From contig NZ_AUWY01000023.1 of the NCBI RefSeq assembly GCF_000447205.1, positions 133,850 to 197,849 on the forward strand: DNA of 64,000 nt. The letters are read 5' to 3'. Under the pieces are notes generated by a model, which was not told the DNA's origin, searched no databases, and saw nothing but the letters and a program-made list of their open reading frames with translations. The position numbers were made by a program, and so were the translations under genes. The stretch is from Sphingobium ummariense RL-3. Its GTDB lineage: Bacteria > Pseudomonadota > Alphaproteobacteria > Sphingomonadales > Sphingomonadaceae. Of the stretch, positions 1 through 8,734 are shown piece after piece (the stretch's first letter is position 1; each line of letters begins with the position of its first letter).

Positions 1-738
1 AGTTCACTGTGAGCCAAGTGCCGAACGAGGTTATTCAAGAACTATCCGGCTTGCAGATTGCACTCGACGACGCCGAGTTCGAGTGCAGCAGGGCAGGATG
101 CAGGAGCTGAATCGCTTTCAATTGGGTCGCTCGCCTATCCGGGGCAGCTGTTTCTTGAGAAGCGAATGATCGCCGATAATGTGCGCCAGCATATGAAGAT
201 GAGGTGGGTCGATGGCAATGGGTCCGAAGCGGCGCGAAAACAATGATCTTATGCGTCTGCATGTCCGTATCGATGGCGAGGCGGATATCAACGCGATCTG
301 CTACGTGCTGAGGGGACTGTTCGCCGCAAATGGCAACAGCGATGGCCAGACCAAGTCGAATCAACAGTTCCGTCGCGGCGTCGTCGTCACGTTCGGGAGC
401 GGGCCTCTCGCCGGCCTTTTCCTCGATAGCGTAGAGCAAGTGATCCGCAAACGGGTTCGCAACCGCATTCAGTTCGACCGGCGCTAGCCCATTCTGAACG
501 GCCGGTTCCGGGCAAGGCGTCCGGAAGACCAAACGACTTAAATTGGGGCGCGTTGCTGCCAACCGGCTTTTTGGCGGGCAAGCGGCAGTCAAGCAGAAGC
601 TGCCGTTGGAAACTCGACCGGCGAGCGACGCTTTTGAGTCGGGAGCCGCCGCTTTCCGGCAGAAACTGACGCCGTGTCCGCCGACATAGCTGCCATTCCA
701 AGCTCGACCTGGCTGCCCACAGTGTGTTTAGCGTTAGA
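1..738. other. Region with no supportable gene
   Basis: Both strands carry open frames here (for example 35-592 on the minus strand), but none shows a ribosome binding site, a recognisable domain or convincing composition. Frames overlap heavily, as expected in GC-rich non-coding or decayed DNA. The downstream Abi-like gene ends at 739, so this may be its terminator zone plus remnant sequence. Confidence 0.4.
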
Positions 739-1812
739 TCAGTAGCGGCGCTGCGCTCGCGGGATGACGCCGACCGGCGTACCAGCCGGATCGAGGCCGA
801 TGACCATGTTGACCTTTTTTTCTGTTAGTCGATCGATAGCCAAAGCTAGTGCCGTGCTTGCCGGCATCGCTACCCAAGTCTCACTCACGTCAATCGTGGT
901 CAAAAGGTGTTTTACGGTATGCTCGACTGGAGCAACGAGGCCATCGGTCGTCTTTGCCGCCGCAGCGAGATATTGGATAAGTTCGATAGGTCCAAACGCC
1001 GCTGTCACTACGCCGTCGCCGTCAATGCAGATCGCCACTTGGTGCTTACGGTCGAATTGCTCAGAGACATGCTCAAGGGTGGTCGCTTCCGTGACCTCTA
1101 CGTAGTCCGGAGCCAGTCTGGTTTGGAGCGAGACGAAGCCCGCGGCAGGTCCGCGCGGGCGAGTGCGGATAATTGCGCTAACGGTAGAATGGTGTTTGAG
1201 CCATGCTGCGGTTTCGGTGCACCTCAGGCGAACTAACTCGACGATTTTTGCGTGTACATCCGTGATGTTGAGATCGAGTACTGGTTCGTGATGGGCGACA
1301 CGGTTGCGAAATCGATTGATCGCTTTGGCCATGGACTGGACGTCGTGGCGGCTGGTTCCACGTGCTATGTTTGGAAAGACAATATTGAGACTCGTTCGCC
1401 AGAGATTGCCGTATTCAGGTCTCAGAAGATTTGACCAAAAATCGAAGGTGAGCTCAGCGACAACCTGACTGTGCGTTGCTCCTGGTCCTGCCCGGGCGAT
1501 AGCCTTCTGCAGGGTGGCCAAGCCTTCCGGCATTAGTACTGTGTTGCAGAATTGAGGGTCGAGATGCCAGCTGTGGCCATGGCGCGCCTTCAGAAGAGCA
1601 TCAATTGCGTTGCGTAGGGTTACTTCAACTACCCCGAGCGGGTACATGAACGCCTTTGCTACCCGCGCGTTATAGAGGTATAGCGCGAGCGCGTAGCCTT
1701 CATTTTGACCGCCTTTTGACAGATAGGTCGCAAAGCGAGGCTCCGATAGCGAGGCCCTGATTGCGGCGACCTGAGGTGGCAGATTGGGGTAGGGTACTTG
1801 ACTTTCAGCCAT
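739..1812 (-). CDS. Abi-family HEPN protein with C-terminal CBS-like domain
   Basis: This 357-residue protein resembles the AbiD/AbiF (Abi_2) abortive-infection family, whose HEPN fold usually carries RNase activity. The motif RFRNRVAHHEPV in the middle fits the HEPN R-x4-6-H active site. The last ~130 residues, including VAICIDGDGVVTAAFGPIEL, read like a CBS-domain pair, a fold that binds adenosyl ligands such as AMP, ATP or SAM. I chose the ATG at 1812 rather than the longer frame opening at 1893, because the protein then begins just before the conserved region and has an AGG-type site upstream. It is divergent from the large HTH-nuclease-like gene at 2100. A role in phage defence is inferred from family and neighbours. 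The CBS assignment is by eye and less certain than the HEPN call. Confidence 0.7.
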   Translation of the reverse strand: MAESQVPYPNLPPQVAAIRASLSEPRFATYLSKGGQNEGYALALYLYNARVAKAFMYPLGVVEVTLRNAIDALLKARHGHSWHLDPQFCNTVLMPEGLATLQKAIARAGPGATHSQVVAELTFDFWSNLLRPEYGNLWRTSLNIVFPNIARGTSRHDVQSMAKAINRFRNRVAHHEPVLDLNITDVHAKIVELVRLRCTETAAWLKHHSTVSAIIRTRPRGPAAGFVSLQTRLAPDYVEVTEATTLEHVSEQFDRKHQVAICIDGDGVVTAAFGPIELIQYLAAAAKTTDGLVAPVEHTVKHLLTTIDVSETWVAMPASTALALAIDRLTEKKVNMVIGLDPAGTPVGVIPRAQRRY

Positions 1813-2099
1813 TCTTGCGCCTATTAAGCTCCTAGCAGTCGAAGTGGCCCCACTGGCGAAAGCTATGCGCCCTCGGCACGGATTATACGGCACCAGGTCA
1901 GGCTATGCCTCACCTGGTGTTTTCGTACCTGCTCCAAAAATGCGCGATTAATGCACATCAAAGCAGGCATACCAACCTTCCCTCAAGACCAGACCTCGGC
2001 CCCTAAGGCTCAAAAACCGCCAACAGAGCGCCTTGCTTGTTGACCTATTAACCTACATAGCCGATAACTGTAGCGTCTGCAATACGGAATACAGGTGTA
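1813..2099. promoter_or_regulatory. Divergent intergenic region with a strong inverted repeat
   Basis: This 287-bp spacer separates two outward-facing genes and should hold both promoters. An inverted repeat at 1891-1919 (CACCAGGT...ACCTGGTG, with inner AGGC/GCCT and one C-C mismatch) is followed by four T residues. It could be a terminator or a shared operator for the two genes. No other signal is clear. Confidence 0.5.
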
Positions 2100-5000
2100 A
2101 TGATCGTGGTGTCTGTCGGGCCTTACATTCGCGCCAATATTATCCCTGCCGACCTGTCCGTTAGCGAGGCATCCCGGCGACTCAGGGTCGGGCGCCCTGC
2201 GTTGTCCAACCTTCTGAATGGCAACGCCCGACTTTCTCGCGATATGGCGTTAAAGCTTGAACGCACCTTCGGAGCCGATGCAAACATGCTAATCCGGCGG
2301 CAAGCAGAACTCGAAGAGCAGGCCGAGAAGGCGGCAACAGAGGTCCGCGTCGCGCGCCAACAAGCGGCAGGCTATCTCAAGATTACGTCGAGCGAAATCG
2401 CCAATTGGGGGAGCACGATTGAGGCGCGCACGCGCCTCCCAGTCCTCCTGCGGCGCCTGGTTCATGCCGATGTCGACCCTGCGGCGAAAGTCGATTTTCC
2501 CGGCTATGATGCAGGCGAACGCAAGGGCTGGGATGGATCGACCGAGGTCGACAGTCCCGGCCATTGGGTACCTGACGGAAAGGCGGGCTGGGAGCTGTCG
2601 GTGTCAGGAGATCTGCCCGGCAAGCCGAATCGCGATATTCAAGCGCGTTCCAAGCTCCCGGCATCCGAGCGCGCAGCGACGACATTCGTCTTCGTGACGG
2701 CCCAGAACTGGCAGGGCAAGGAAGCGTGGATTGCCAAGCAGCGCAGCATTGGACAGTGGCGAGACGTACGCGCCTATGACGCGGTCGATCTTGAGCAATG
2801 GCTTGAACGCTCGGCCACAACCCAGCTCTGGTTCGCCCGCGAACTGGGCCGAAGCCTGGACGGTATCGTGCCCATCGCCGAATGCTGGAGACGCTGGACG
2901 GAATCGACATCGCCAAAGCTCTCACCTCTGCTCTTCGATGAAGCGATCAAGGAACGGCGCCAGACGCTGGTCGATTGGATCGAGGGCCATGGCGAACATC
3001 CGTTTGTGATCGTGGCGGACTCGGCCGATGAAGCCTTGGCCTTTCTTGCTCGCGCACTGCTCGAACCCGATGGCACCGCCGGCGTCTTGCATGATCGTGC
3101 CGTGCTTGCGACCGATGCAGACGCCCTCGTCCGCCTCGCGGCGGCATCGCCCGATGCCATCCTGATCGCAGCCGATCGCGAAACTGAGCTAGCTGCGAGC
3201 AGCCTCACCAGGCGCAATCGTGTGATCGTGGTGCGCCCGCGCACGAGCGTAGAGAACGATGCCGACCTGACCCTCCAAACACCGAGCAGCGAATGCTTCG
3301 GCTTGGCGCTCGAAGATATGGGGGTCGAGGAACATCTGCGCGAGCAACTTAGTGACGAATCTGGTCTCTCCCCTACGATCCTGCGACGCCGCTTGGCGCT
3401 AACACCCGAACTCCGGCTGCCCTCCTGGGCGAGCGAGAAGGCGCTAATGCGCAAGTTAATGCCCATGCTACTTGCGGGCGCTTGGAATCGTACAGTTGAG
3501 GCCGACCGCATGCTGGTCGCCGAGCTTGCCGGAAAAACCTTCGAAGAGGTCGAGAAAGATCTGATCGACCTGCTCACATTGCCCGAGGCTCCTGTATGGG
3601 CGATCGGCAATTATCGCGGCCTGGTGTCACGCAAGGATGCGCTTTTCACTGCCGGCGCCGCGCTCAATCAGGACGATATCGACCGCTTTTTCGAGGTCGC
3701 CGAATTTATCCTCTCTGAGGATGATCCTGCGCTCGACCTGCCGCCCGAAGAACGGTGGTCCGCCAACATCTACGGCAAGAAGCGCGATATCTCGGGTTCG
3801 ATGCGCGCGGCGGTAAGCGAACTGCTCGTGCTGCTTGCTGTCTATGGCGATCGTATCCTCGGATCGCAGGTAAGCCCGGTCGGCATCCGGGTCGATGCCC
3901 TTGTCTCAAGGCTGCTCCATGCAGTCGAGGCGCGCAAATGGCTCTCGCAACAGTCGGACTTGCCGCTTCTCGCTGAGGCATCGCCGCGCGCTTTCCTCGA
4001 AGCCGTCGAACTCGACCTGCGATCCGAGGATCCGCAGCTCCTGACCATGCTGCGCCCGGTCCAGAGCGGTGGCTTCGACAGTCCTGATCGAACCGGACTG
4101 CTCTGGGCGCTCGAAGTGATCGCATGGAACGAAGCCTATCTGTTCCGCGTCGCGCGTATCCTAGCGCGCCTCTGCGAAGTGCCGATCAACGACAATTGGG
4201 TGAACAAGCCCGAGAACAGCCTGGAATCGCTGGTTCGCTCCTGGCTGCCGCAGACCGCTGCCGACATAGACCAGCGTCTCGCGCTGCTTGACATGATCGT
4301 TCGGGAGTTTCCCGCAATCGGCTGGAACCTTTGCAAGGCCCAGATCGAGACCGGCCATCGCTCGGCCTCCCCCAATGCCACGCCGCGCTGGCGCACCGAT
4401 GCCGCAGGCGCGGGCGGCGCAACCTATGAGGAAGATTACCGCATGCGTCGACATGCGCTCGATCTTATGCTCGACTGGCCTTGGCTTGATATATCCCAGC
4501 TGTCGGATTTGATCTCTGAATCGGCCGAAATGACCAACAAGGATCAACTCGCCGTCTGGGCTCGCGTCCAGCGCTGGATCGACAATGGCCCGAGCGACGA
4601 AGAACGCGCAATGCTGCGCGAGCATATGCGGCGCTCGGTCCTTTCGCGCCGAAACCGCAAGAAGGTCCGGACCGGCAAGATCGACGGAATCCGCCGATCG
4701 ATATTCGAAGCGCTCGCGCCCAGTGACCTGGTTGAACGCCATCGATGGCTGTTCGCCGAGCAATGGGTTTCCGAGTCCGGCGACGACATCTGGGACGATG
4801 ATTTCGACTATAACAAGCACGAGGCGCATATCGATGCCCTGCGCCGTAGCGCTATCGCTGAAATTCGCGATGGATACGGCCTTGACGGAGTCGGACGCCT
4901 CCTCTCGTCAGTGAATGCCTGGCACACGGTTGGCCACTATCTGAGCAAGCTCACGCCGGATGGCGAACGGGCGGACTTGGTCGCGACAATCCTGGCGCGC

Positions 5001-6152
5001 CTCCAAAGCTCCAATGAGCGCTACTGGATTGGCTGTCTGCAAGGCGTCTTGCAGGCGCTGGCCGACGATGAGCGGGAAGTGATCCTACGCACGCTAGTCC
5101 CTGAGCTGGACGACACGGCAGCGCTCACGCTCTTCAAATACGCCTCATTCGAAGGAAGCACATGGAGCCTTCTGGCCGAACTGCGCCCCGATCTCCAGGT
5201 GCCCTATTGGCGCGAAGTCGTGCCTTATGGCTGGCGGCAGAGCGAAAGCGAACTCAACCTGTGCGTCGAGCGGCTGCTCGATGTCGACCGCCCGATTTCG
5301 GCGTTCAATGCGATGTCGCACGAGTTCAAGCGTCTCGACGGTGGAATTCTTGCGCGATTGATGAAGGCTCTGATCGAGCCCACCAAAGAATTGGAGCGCG
5401 AGGTCCAGATCAATGCAGGTGCCATCTCGGATGCCCTCGATGCACTGCAGGCCAGTGGAGCCGCCTCCGTCGCTGAGCTTGCTCAGTATGAGTATCTGTT
5501 CATCAACGCCCTGTCGCATTCCCGACACGGAATTCCCAATCTCGAATTGCGGATCGAGGAGGCGCCTGCCGACTTCGTGCAACTCGTCTCGCTGCTCTAT
5601 CGCCGCGACGATGGCGGTGAGGACCCTCCCGAACTCCGCATTCCGGAAGGTCGTGACATGCAGTTGATCGGCAGCAATGTTTACCGCGTGCTCGATAAGC
5701 TCAAGCGCACACCTGGCACCCAAGACGATGGAACGGTCGACAGCTCTACACTTCTGGGATGGCTCGTTGAGGTGCGCGAGCGTTTGCGGCTGGTTGGCCG
5801 TGCCAGTGTCGGCGACAGCCAGATCGGACAATTGCTAGGTCGGACTGGCTCCGGCGCCGATGGCATATGGCCCAATGAAGCGGTTCGTGATGCGCTCGAA
5901 GCGTGCGGAAGCGACCGGATGATCCGCGGCATGGAAATTGGCCTACACAATAGTTGCGGTGCGACTTGGCGTGGACCGGGAGGCGACCAAGAACGCAATC
6001 TTGCGTCAAAATATCGGGCCTTCAGCCGCCAGCTGCAGGCTGAATATCCGGTCACTTCTCGAATGCTGGAGCACGTTGCGCAATCGTATGATAGTCAAGC
6101 CGAATGGCACGACACCGACGAAGCAGTGCGCAAACGGCTCCGGCGGCGATAA
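2100..6152 (+). CDS. Large HTH / restriction-like / degenerate-NTPase protein (candidate defence)
   Basis: This 1350-residue protein begins with a HigA/XRE-like helix-turn-helix at about residues 15-65 (LSVSEASRRLRVGRPALSNL). Residues ~100-240 look like a PD-(D/E)xK restriction-type fold, with D145 in GWDG, E165 in GWEL, K175 and a strand TFVFVTAQNW. Residues ~280-420 contain VIVADSADEALAFLA where a STAND-type NTPase would carry its P-loop, so nucleotide binding is probably degenerate or lost. The remaining ~900 residues are helical and repeat-like with no motif I recognise. The architecture (DNA-binding head, nuclease-like domain, NTPase-like core, long sensor-like tail) is typical of phage-sensing defence proteins, but that function is inference. 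It is divergent from an Abi-like gene and close to hipBA. I do not recognise a named family. Confidence 0.6.
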   Translation: MIVVSVGPYIRANIIPADLSVSEASRRLRVGRPALSNLLNGNARLSRDMALKLERTFGADANMLIRRQAELEEQAEKAATEVRVARQQAAGYLKITSSEIANWGSTIEARTRLPVLLRRLVHADVDPAAKVDFPGYDAGERKGWDGSTEVDSPGHWVPDGKAGWELSVSGDLPGKPNRDIQARSKLPASERAATTFVFVTAQNWQGKEAWIAKQRSIGQWRDVRAYDAVDLEQWLERSATTQLWFARELGRSLDGIVPIAECWRRWTESTSPKLSPLLFDEAIKERRQTLVDWIEGHGEHPFVIVADSADEALAFLARALLEPDGTAGVLHDRAVLATDADALVRLAAASPDAILIAADRETELAASSLTRRNRVIVVRPRTSVENDADLTLQTPSSECFGLALEDMGVEEHLREQLSDESGLSPTILRRRLALTPELRLPSWASEKALMRKLMPMLLAGAWNRTVEADRMLVAELAGKTFEEVEKDLIDLLTLPEAPVWAIGNYRGLVSRKDALFTAGAALNQDDIDRFFEVAEFILSEDDPALDLPPEERWSANIYGKKRDISGSMRAAVSELLVLLAVYGDRILGSQVSPVGIRVDALVSRLLHAVEARKWLSQQSDLPLLAEASPRAFLEAVELDLRSEDPQLLTMLRPVQSGGFDSPDRTGLLWALEVIAWNEAYLFRVARILARLCEVPINDNWVNKPENSLESLVRSWLPQTAADIDQRLALLDMIVREFPAIGWNLCKAQIETGHRSASPNATPRWRTDAAGAGGATYEEDYRMRRHALDLMLDWPWLDISQLSDLISESAEMTNKDQLAVWARVQRWIDNGPSDEERAMLREHMRRSVLSRRNRKKVRTGKIDGIRRSIFEALAPSDLVERHRWLFAEQWVSESGDDIWDDDFDYNKHEAHIDALRRSAIAEIRDGYGLDGVGRLLSSVNAWHTVGHYLSKLTPDGERADLVATILARLQSSNERYWIGCLQGVLQALADDEREVILRTLVPELDDTAALTLFKYASFEGSTWSLLAELRPDLQVPYWREVVPYGWRQSESELNLCVERLLDVDRPISAFNAMSHEFKRLDGGILARLMKALIEPTKELEREVQINAGAISDALDALQASGAASVAELAQYEYLFINALSHSRHGIPNLELRIEEAPADFVQLVSLLYRRDDGGEDPPELRIPEGRDMQLIGSNVYRVLDKLKRTPGTQDDGTVDSSTLLGWLVEVRERLRLVGRASVGDSQIGQLLGRTGSGADGIWPNEAVRDALEACGSDRMIRGMEIGLHNSCGATWRGPGGDQERNLASKYRAFSRQLQAEYPVTSRMLEHVAQSYDSQAEWHDTDEAVRKRLRRR

Positions 6153-6425
6153 AATTGCCCGCCCATCTGGCCAACACAAATCGATGTTGCGAGCCTGCGA
6201 GCGAACGACCGACAATAGGGCGTATCGCTGCTATCGGACACGGCCGCAACGAAAGGCAGCTATTCGCAAGCTTCGCGCTACAACCTGCCGTTCCGGAGTG
6301 TCTGAATTAGCTGTCTGGACCTGTGGTGTATTTCCAATTTTTACCGGCAGATGCTCAACGCAACTTAGCTTCTACCATTGAGCCGGCGTCCTTGCGTAGG
6401 ATCATCTCTTGCTGCCGCAACCGTG
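6153..6425. other. Intergenic region, nothing recognised
   Basis: The region lies between the convergent large HTH gene and the small gene ending at 6426. I see no confident ORF, terminator hairpin or repeat in it. Confidence 0.4.
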
Positions 6426-6821
6426 CTACGCTGCGCTTTCCTTCCCTTCCCATGCTTTGGACTGAGGATAGGAATCTTTCGGCGCGACCTCGATGGATTC
6501 AAGCGCACCATGGGTGAAGCGAGCAGTATATTCGTGCCAATCGCTGGCAGATTCTCCCGATCCGTAGAAGCAGAACTCGCCATGGAAATCGAGATCACGC
6601 CATCGCCTGTTTATGGCCCTGTGCGATCCGATGAAGGGAAGTTTGAGGTCGGGTCGCTCTGCGAGCGGCACGTCTTCCCAATCGCAATCCTCTATCATCA
6701 GCCGCCCATCCACGCGGATCAAAAGCGTGCCCAGCACACAATCGAAGTCTTTGGTCTGCATTTCTCCCGTAAAGCCATCCGACAACGGAATTTCGCAGCG
6801 GATGGTGTCGAACATTCCCAT
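6426..6821 (-). CDS. Conserved hypothetical protein, third gene of the hip operon
   Basis: The 131-residue product starts MGMFDTIRCEIPLSDG and contains FQTKD-like and DWEDVPLAERPDL segments, a pattern I associate with small conserved hypothetical proteins of mobile elements; no function is known to me. The ATG at 6821 is preceded by GAGGA eight bases upstream, favouring it over frames opening at 6848 or 6902. It begins 52 bp after hipA ends, in the same direction, so it is probably co-transcribed with hipBA. It could be an accessory factor of the toxin-antitoxin module or simply cargo. Confidence 0.65.
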   Translation of the reverse strand: MGMFDTIRCEIPLSDGFTGEMQTKDFDCVLGTLLIRVDGRLMIEDCDWEDVPLAERPDLKLPFIGSHRAINRRWRDLDFHGEFCFYGSGESASDWHEYTARFTHGALESIEVAPKDSYPQSKAWEGKESAA

Positions 6822-6873
6822 GGCAGTTTCCTCGGACATTGCCGACATTCGCACAATTGTTGTGCGCTCCGGA

Positions 6874-8181
6874 TCAATAAGCTGAATCGCGGGCGTCTGC
6901 ACTCACGTCGTCCAGCTGATCGTCGGCAATATCACCTTCTTCGTGTGCATGCAGCCGAACTTCCCGGATGCGTTCTTCAATTGCGCGCGCAAAGGTGTCG
7001 AGCATGAACCCCGGGCCTGCCGGCATGGTCGCGACTTCTTCACGTGCGGCCGGTAATTCGCGAAGAAGGCGCTTCGTTACGTCGCCAACACGGCGAACCG
7101 TTGCCTTAGCGGCCAGACCACATGCTTCGGCCGTGCGTTGCCAATGGCGCCCATACACGTGCCGCCCACGGCGCTGACCACCAATGGCCTGGGCATGGTT
7201 TTGCGTTATGCCGTCCCAGGCCAGCCCGGACATCAGATCGTAAAGCGGCGCCAGGCTCGGGCCTTCTGGCTGCAGAAGAATCGAATAGTTCTTCGCATGG
7301 GAATCTACGTTGCCGGTCGCGATATTGAAGATCACCGCGTCTAGCAGCCGGTTGATGTCGCGGGCGGTCATGTGTTCGCGAACCAGCGCAAACATATCGG
7401 TAAGGCCGGGTCCGCGGCGGCCTGTCCGGTTGAACTCATATTTGGCAGCCGGCGCCCGGCCCAGCGCCTGACAAAAATCCTCCTGATGGATACGCCGCGT
7501 CCCGCTTTCATTGTCCAGGCGGTCATATCGCGTAACGAGCAGGTAACTGCGTTCGCCAGCCTTGCCGGTCGTCACATGGGCAGTGGGCAAGCCGATGCGG
7601 TTGGCCAAAACCATGCACAGCGCTTCATTCTGCACGCTATCCACCAGCCGCGGATTGTCCGGCTTTAAGATGTGCGTCGAAGGGGCGCCATTGACAGGAA
7701 TGGCAAGGCGATTGTCATGCAAGGCGACCGGGAGTTTGTCCTGCGCGCCGGCGAGGCTCATCGACACGCCGTCTTCCCCGACCAGAAATGGGCGTGCGGG
7801 GAGATCGCTGATGATACGCTCAAGCGCGGCAGCATCTGGAACCGTGCGGTAGCCCGGTGGCCCGTCGTGATTGGACGGTCCGATGCTCAGCGCGCCGGCA
7901 AGATCTCCTCCCGTTTCCATGATAAGGCCGAGCACGTCTTCGGGAGACGCGCCCAGTGCCCGCGTCATGGCGCGCAGCGGCTCGCCTTCGGGCAGCAGGT
8001 TCATCAGCCATGGCAGGACAAGATCCTGTTCATAGCGCGCTTCGCCAAGCGGCATGGTGAGCGAGATTGGAAAGCGATCGGCGTCGCCGAGCCAGTCTGG
8101 CTGGTAGATAAGCCGGACCTCTCCCGCATCGGCCGCGATTGTCGCGATCTGCCGATCCTCGTAATGGACGGGCAGCTGCAC
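6874..8181 (-). CDS. hipA: HipA-type serine/threonine kinase toxin
   Basis: The 435-residue protein has the full HipA layout. The N-terminal HipA_N-like domain is followed by SLAGAQDK (142-149), the ATP-binding HILKP (170-174), E187, the catalytic NVDSHAKN loop (291-298) and APLYDL (311-316) in place of the DFG segment. E. coli HipA phosphorylates glutamyl-tRNA synthetase and induces dormancy; the substrate of this homologue is unknown. It starts two bases after hipB ends, giving the usual antitoxin-toxin operon. All key residues are present, so an active kinase is expected. Confidence 0.93.
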   Translation of the reverse strand: MQLPVHYEDRQIATIAADAGEVRLIYQPDWLGDADRFPISLTMPLGEARYEQDLVLPWLMNLLPEGEPLRAMTRALGASPEDVLGLIMETGGDLAGALSIGPSNHDGPPGYRTVPDAAALERIISDLPARPFLVGEDGVSMSLAGAQDKLPVALHDNRLAIPVNGAPSTHILKPDNPRLVDSVQNEALCMVLANRIGLPTAHVTTGKAGERSYLLVTRYDRLDNESGTRRIHQEDFCQALGRAPAAKYEFNRTGRRGPGLTDMFALVREHMTARDINRLLDAVIFNIATGNVDSHAKNYSILLQPEGPSLAPLYDLMSGLAWDGITQNHAQAIGGQRRGRHVYGRHWQRTAEACGLAAKATVRRVGDVTKRLLRELPAAREEVATMPAGPGFMLDTFARAIEERIREVRLHAHEEGDIADDQLDDVSADARDSAY

Positions 8182-8183
8182 GC

Positions 8184-8384
8184 TCAGCTCAGCTCCAGAT
8201 GAAGGCCGACCGCCTTGGCAGCCGCCAGCGCCTTGCCGAGCTGCGCTGTCGCTTTGCCTCCTTCCAGATCGACGATGAAGCGTTCGCCACTATTAATGGC
8301 AAGCGCCAACTCGCGCTGGGTGAGCCCCAGCGCCTTGCGCGCCTGCGCCACGGCGGCGCCGAATTCCTGTGCGGTCTGAATCAT
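8184..8384 (-). CDS. hipB: HipB-type HTH antitoxin and autorepressor
   Basis: A 66-residue XRE-family protein (MIQTAQEFGAAVAQARKALG, then LTQRELALAINSGERFIVDLE). HipB proteins bind DNA as dimers, repress their own operon and neutralise HipA. I chose the ATG at 8384 because the longer frame from 8414 would translate through the first operator at 8388-8408. Three palindromic operators lie directly upstream. Confidence 0.9.
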   Translation of the reverse strand: MIQTAQEFGAAVAQARKALGLTQRELALAINSGERFIVDLEGGKATAQLGKALAAAKAVGLHLELS

Positions 8385-8387
8385 ATC

Positions 8388-8509
8388 ATCTTCCCGAACG
8401 GTAAGATTGCACACATAGAAGCACCACGCAAGGTCTTTTCTTCCCGAACGGTAAGATTCTGGTTACTGAGACGAATATCGCAGATCAATCTTCCCGAACG
8501 GGAAGATTG
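8388..8509. promoter_or_regulatory. Three tandem HipB-type operators with exact 50-bp periodicity
   Basis: Three near-identical sites share the core TTCCCGAACGG at 8391, 8441 and 8491. The third (8486-8509) is a perfect inverted repeat: CAATCTTCCC, four-base spacer GAAC, GGGAAGATTG. The first two carry one base change in the right arm (GGTAAGATT). The spacing is exactly 50 bp, and the first site abuts the hipB start codon. This fits cooperative autorepression by HipB dimers, possibly with DNA bending. Confidence 0.85.
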
Positions 8510-8734
8510 CTCTCGGAAATGCACACGCCTCTTGCCTTGCGTAGCTGCAACGCCTTCCAAAAGGCAATTCAACCGCGTCGGAGACCGATGCTTCGGAGCT
8601 GCTGGCGCGTCGAAACGGAATCTCGCTACGCTGTCGGTAAGGTAGCAGGTGCTCAACCGAACTTGAAATTCGCATCTCCTGAACATCTCATTCGGTACAG
8701 AGCTGGGAGGCGGGATCGGCAGCGATAACGCCCG
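8510..8734. other. Upstream region of hipBA, no further gene
   Basis: This sequence lies between the outermost hip operator and the end of the TetR gene at 8735. No ORF or motif beyond the operators is supported. The TetR-EAL pair and the hip operon are transcribed in the same direction, so a terminator may lie here, but no clear hairpin is visible. Confidence 0.35.

Noticed and set aside
35..592. 185-codon minus-strand frame
   Set aside because: No ribosome binding site, domain or credible start; overlapping frames on the other strand look equally open.
4161..5831. Several antisense frames under the large HTH gene
   Set aside because: All mirror the codon pattern of the 1350-residue frame and have no start signals.
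8388..8509. Spaced repeats as a mini CRISPR array
   Set aside because: The repeats are short palindromes in a toxin-antitoxin promoter; no cas genes or array of similar length follow.
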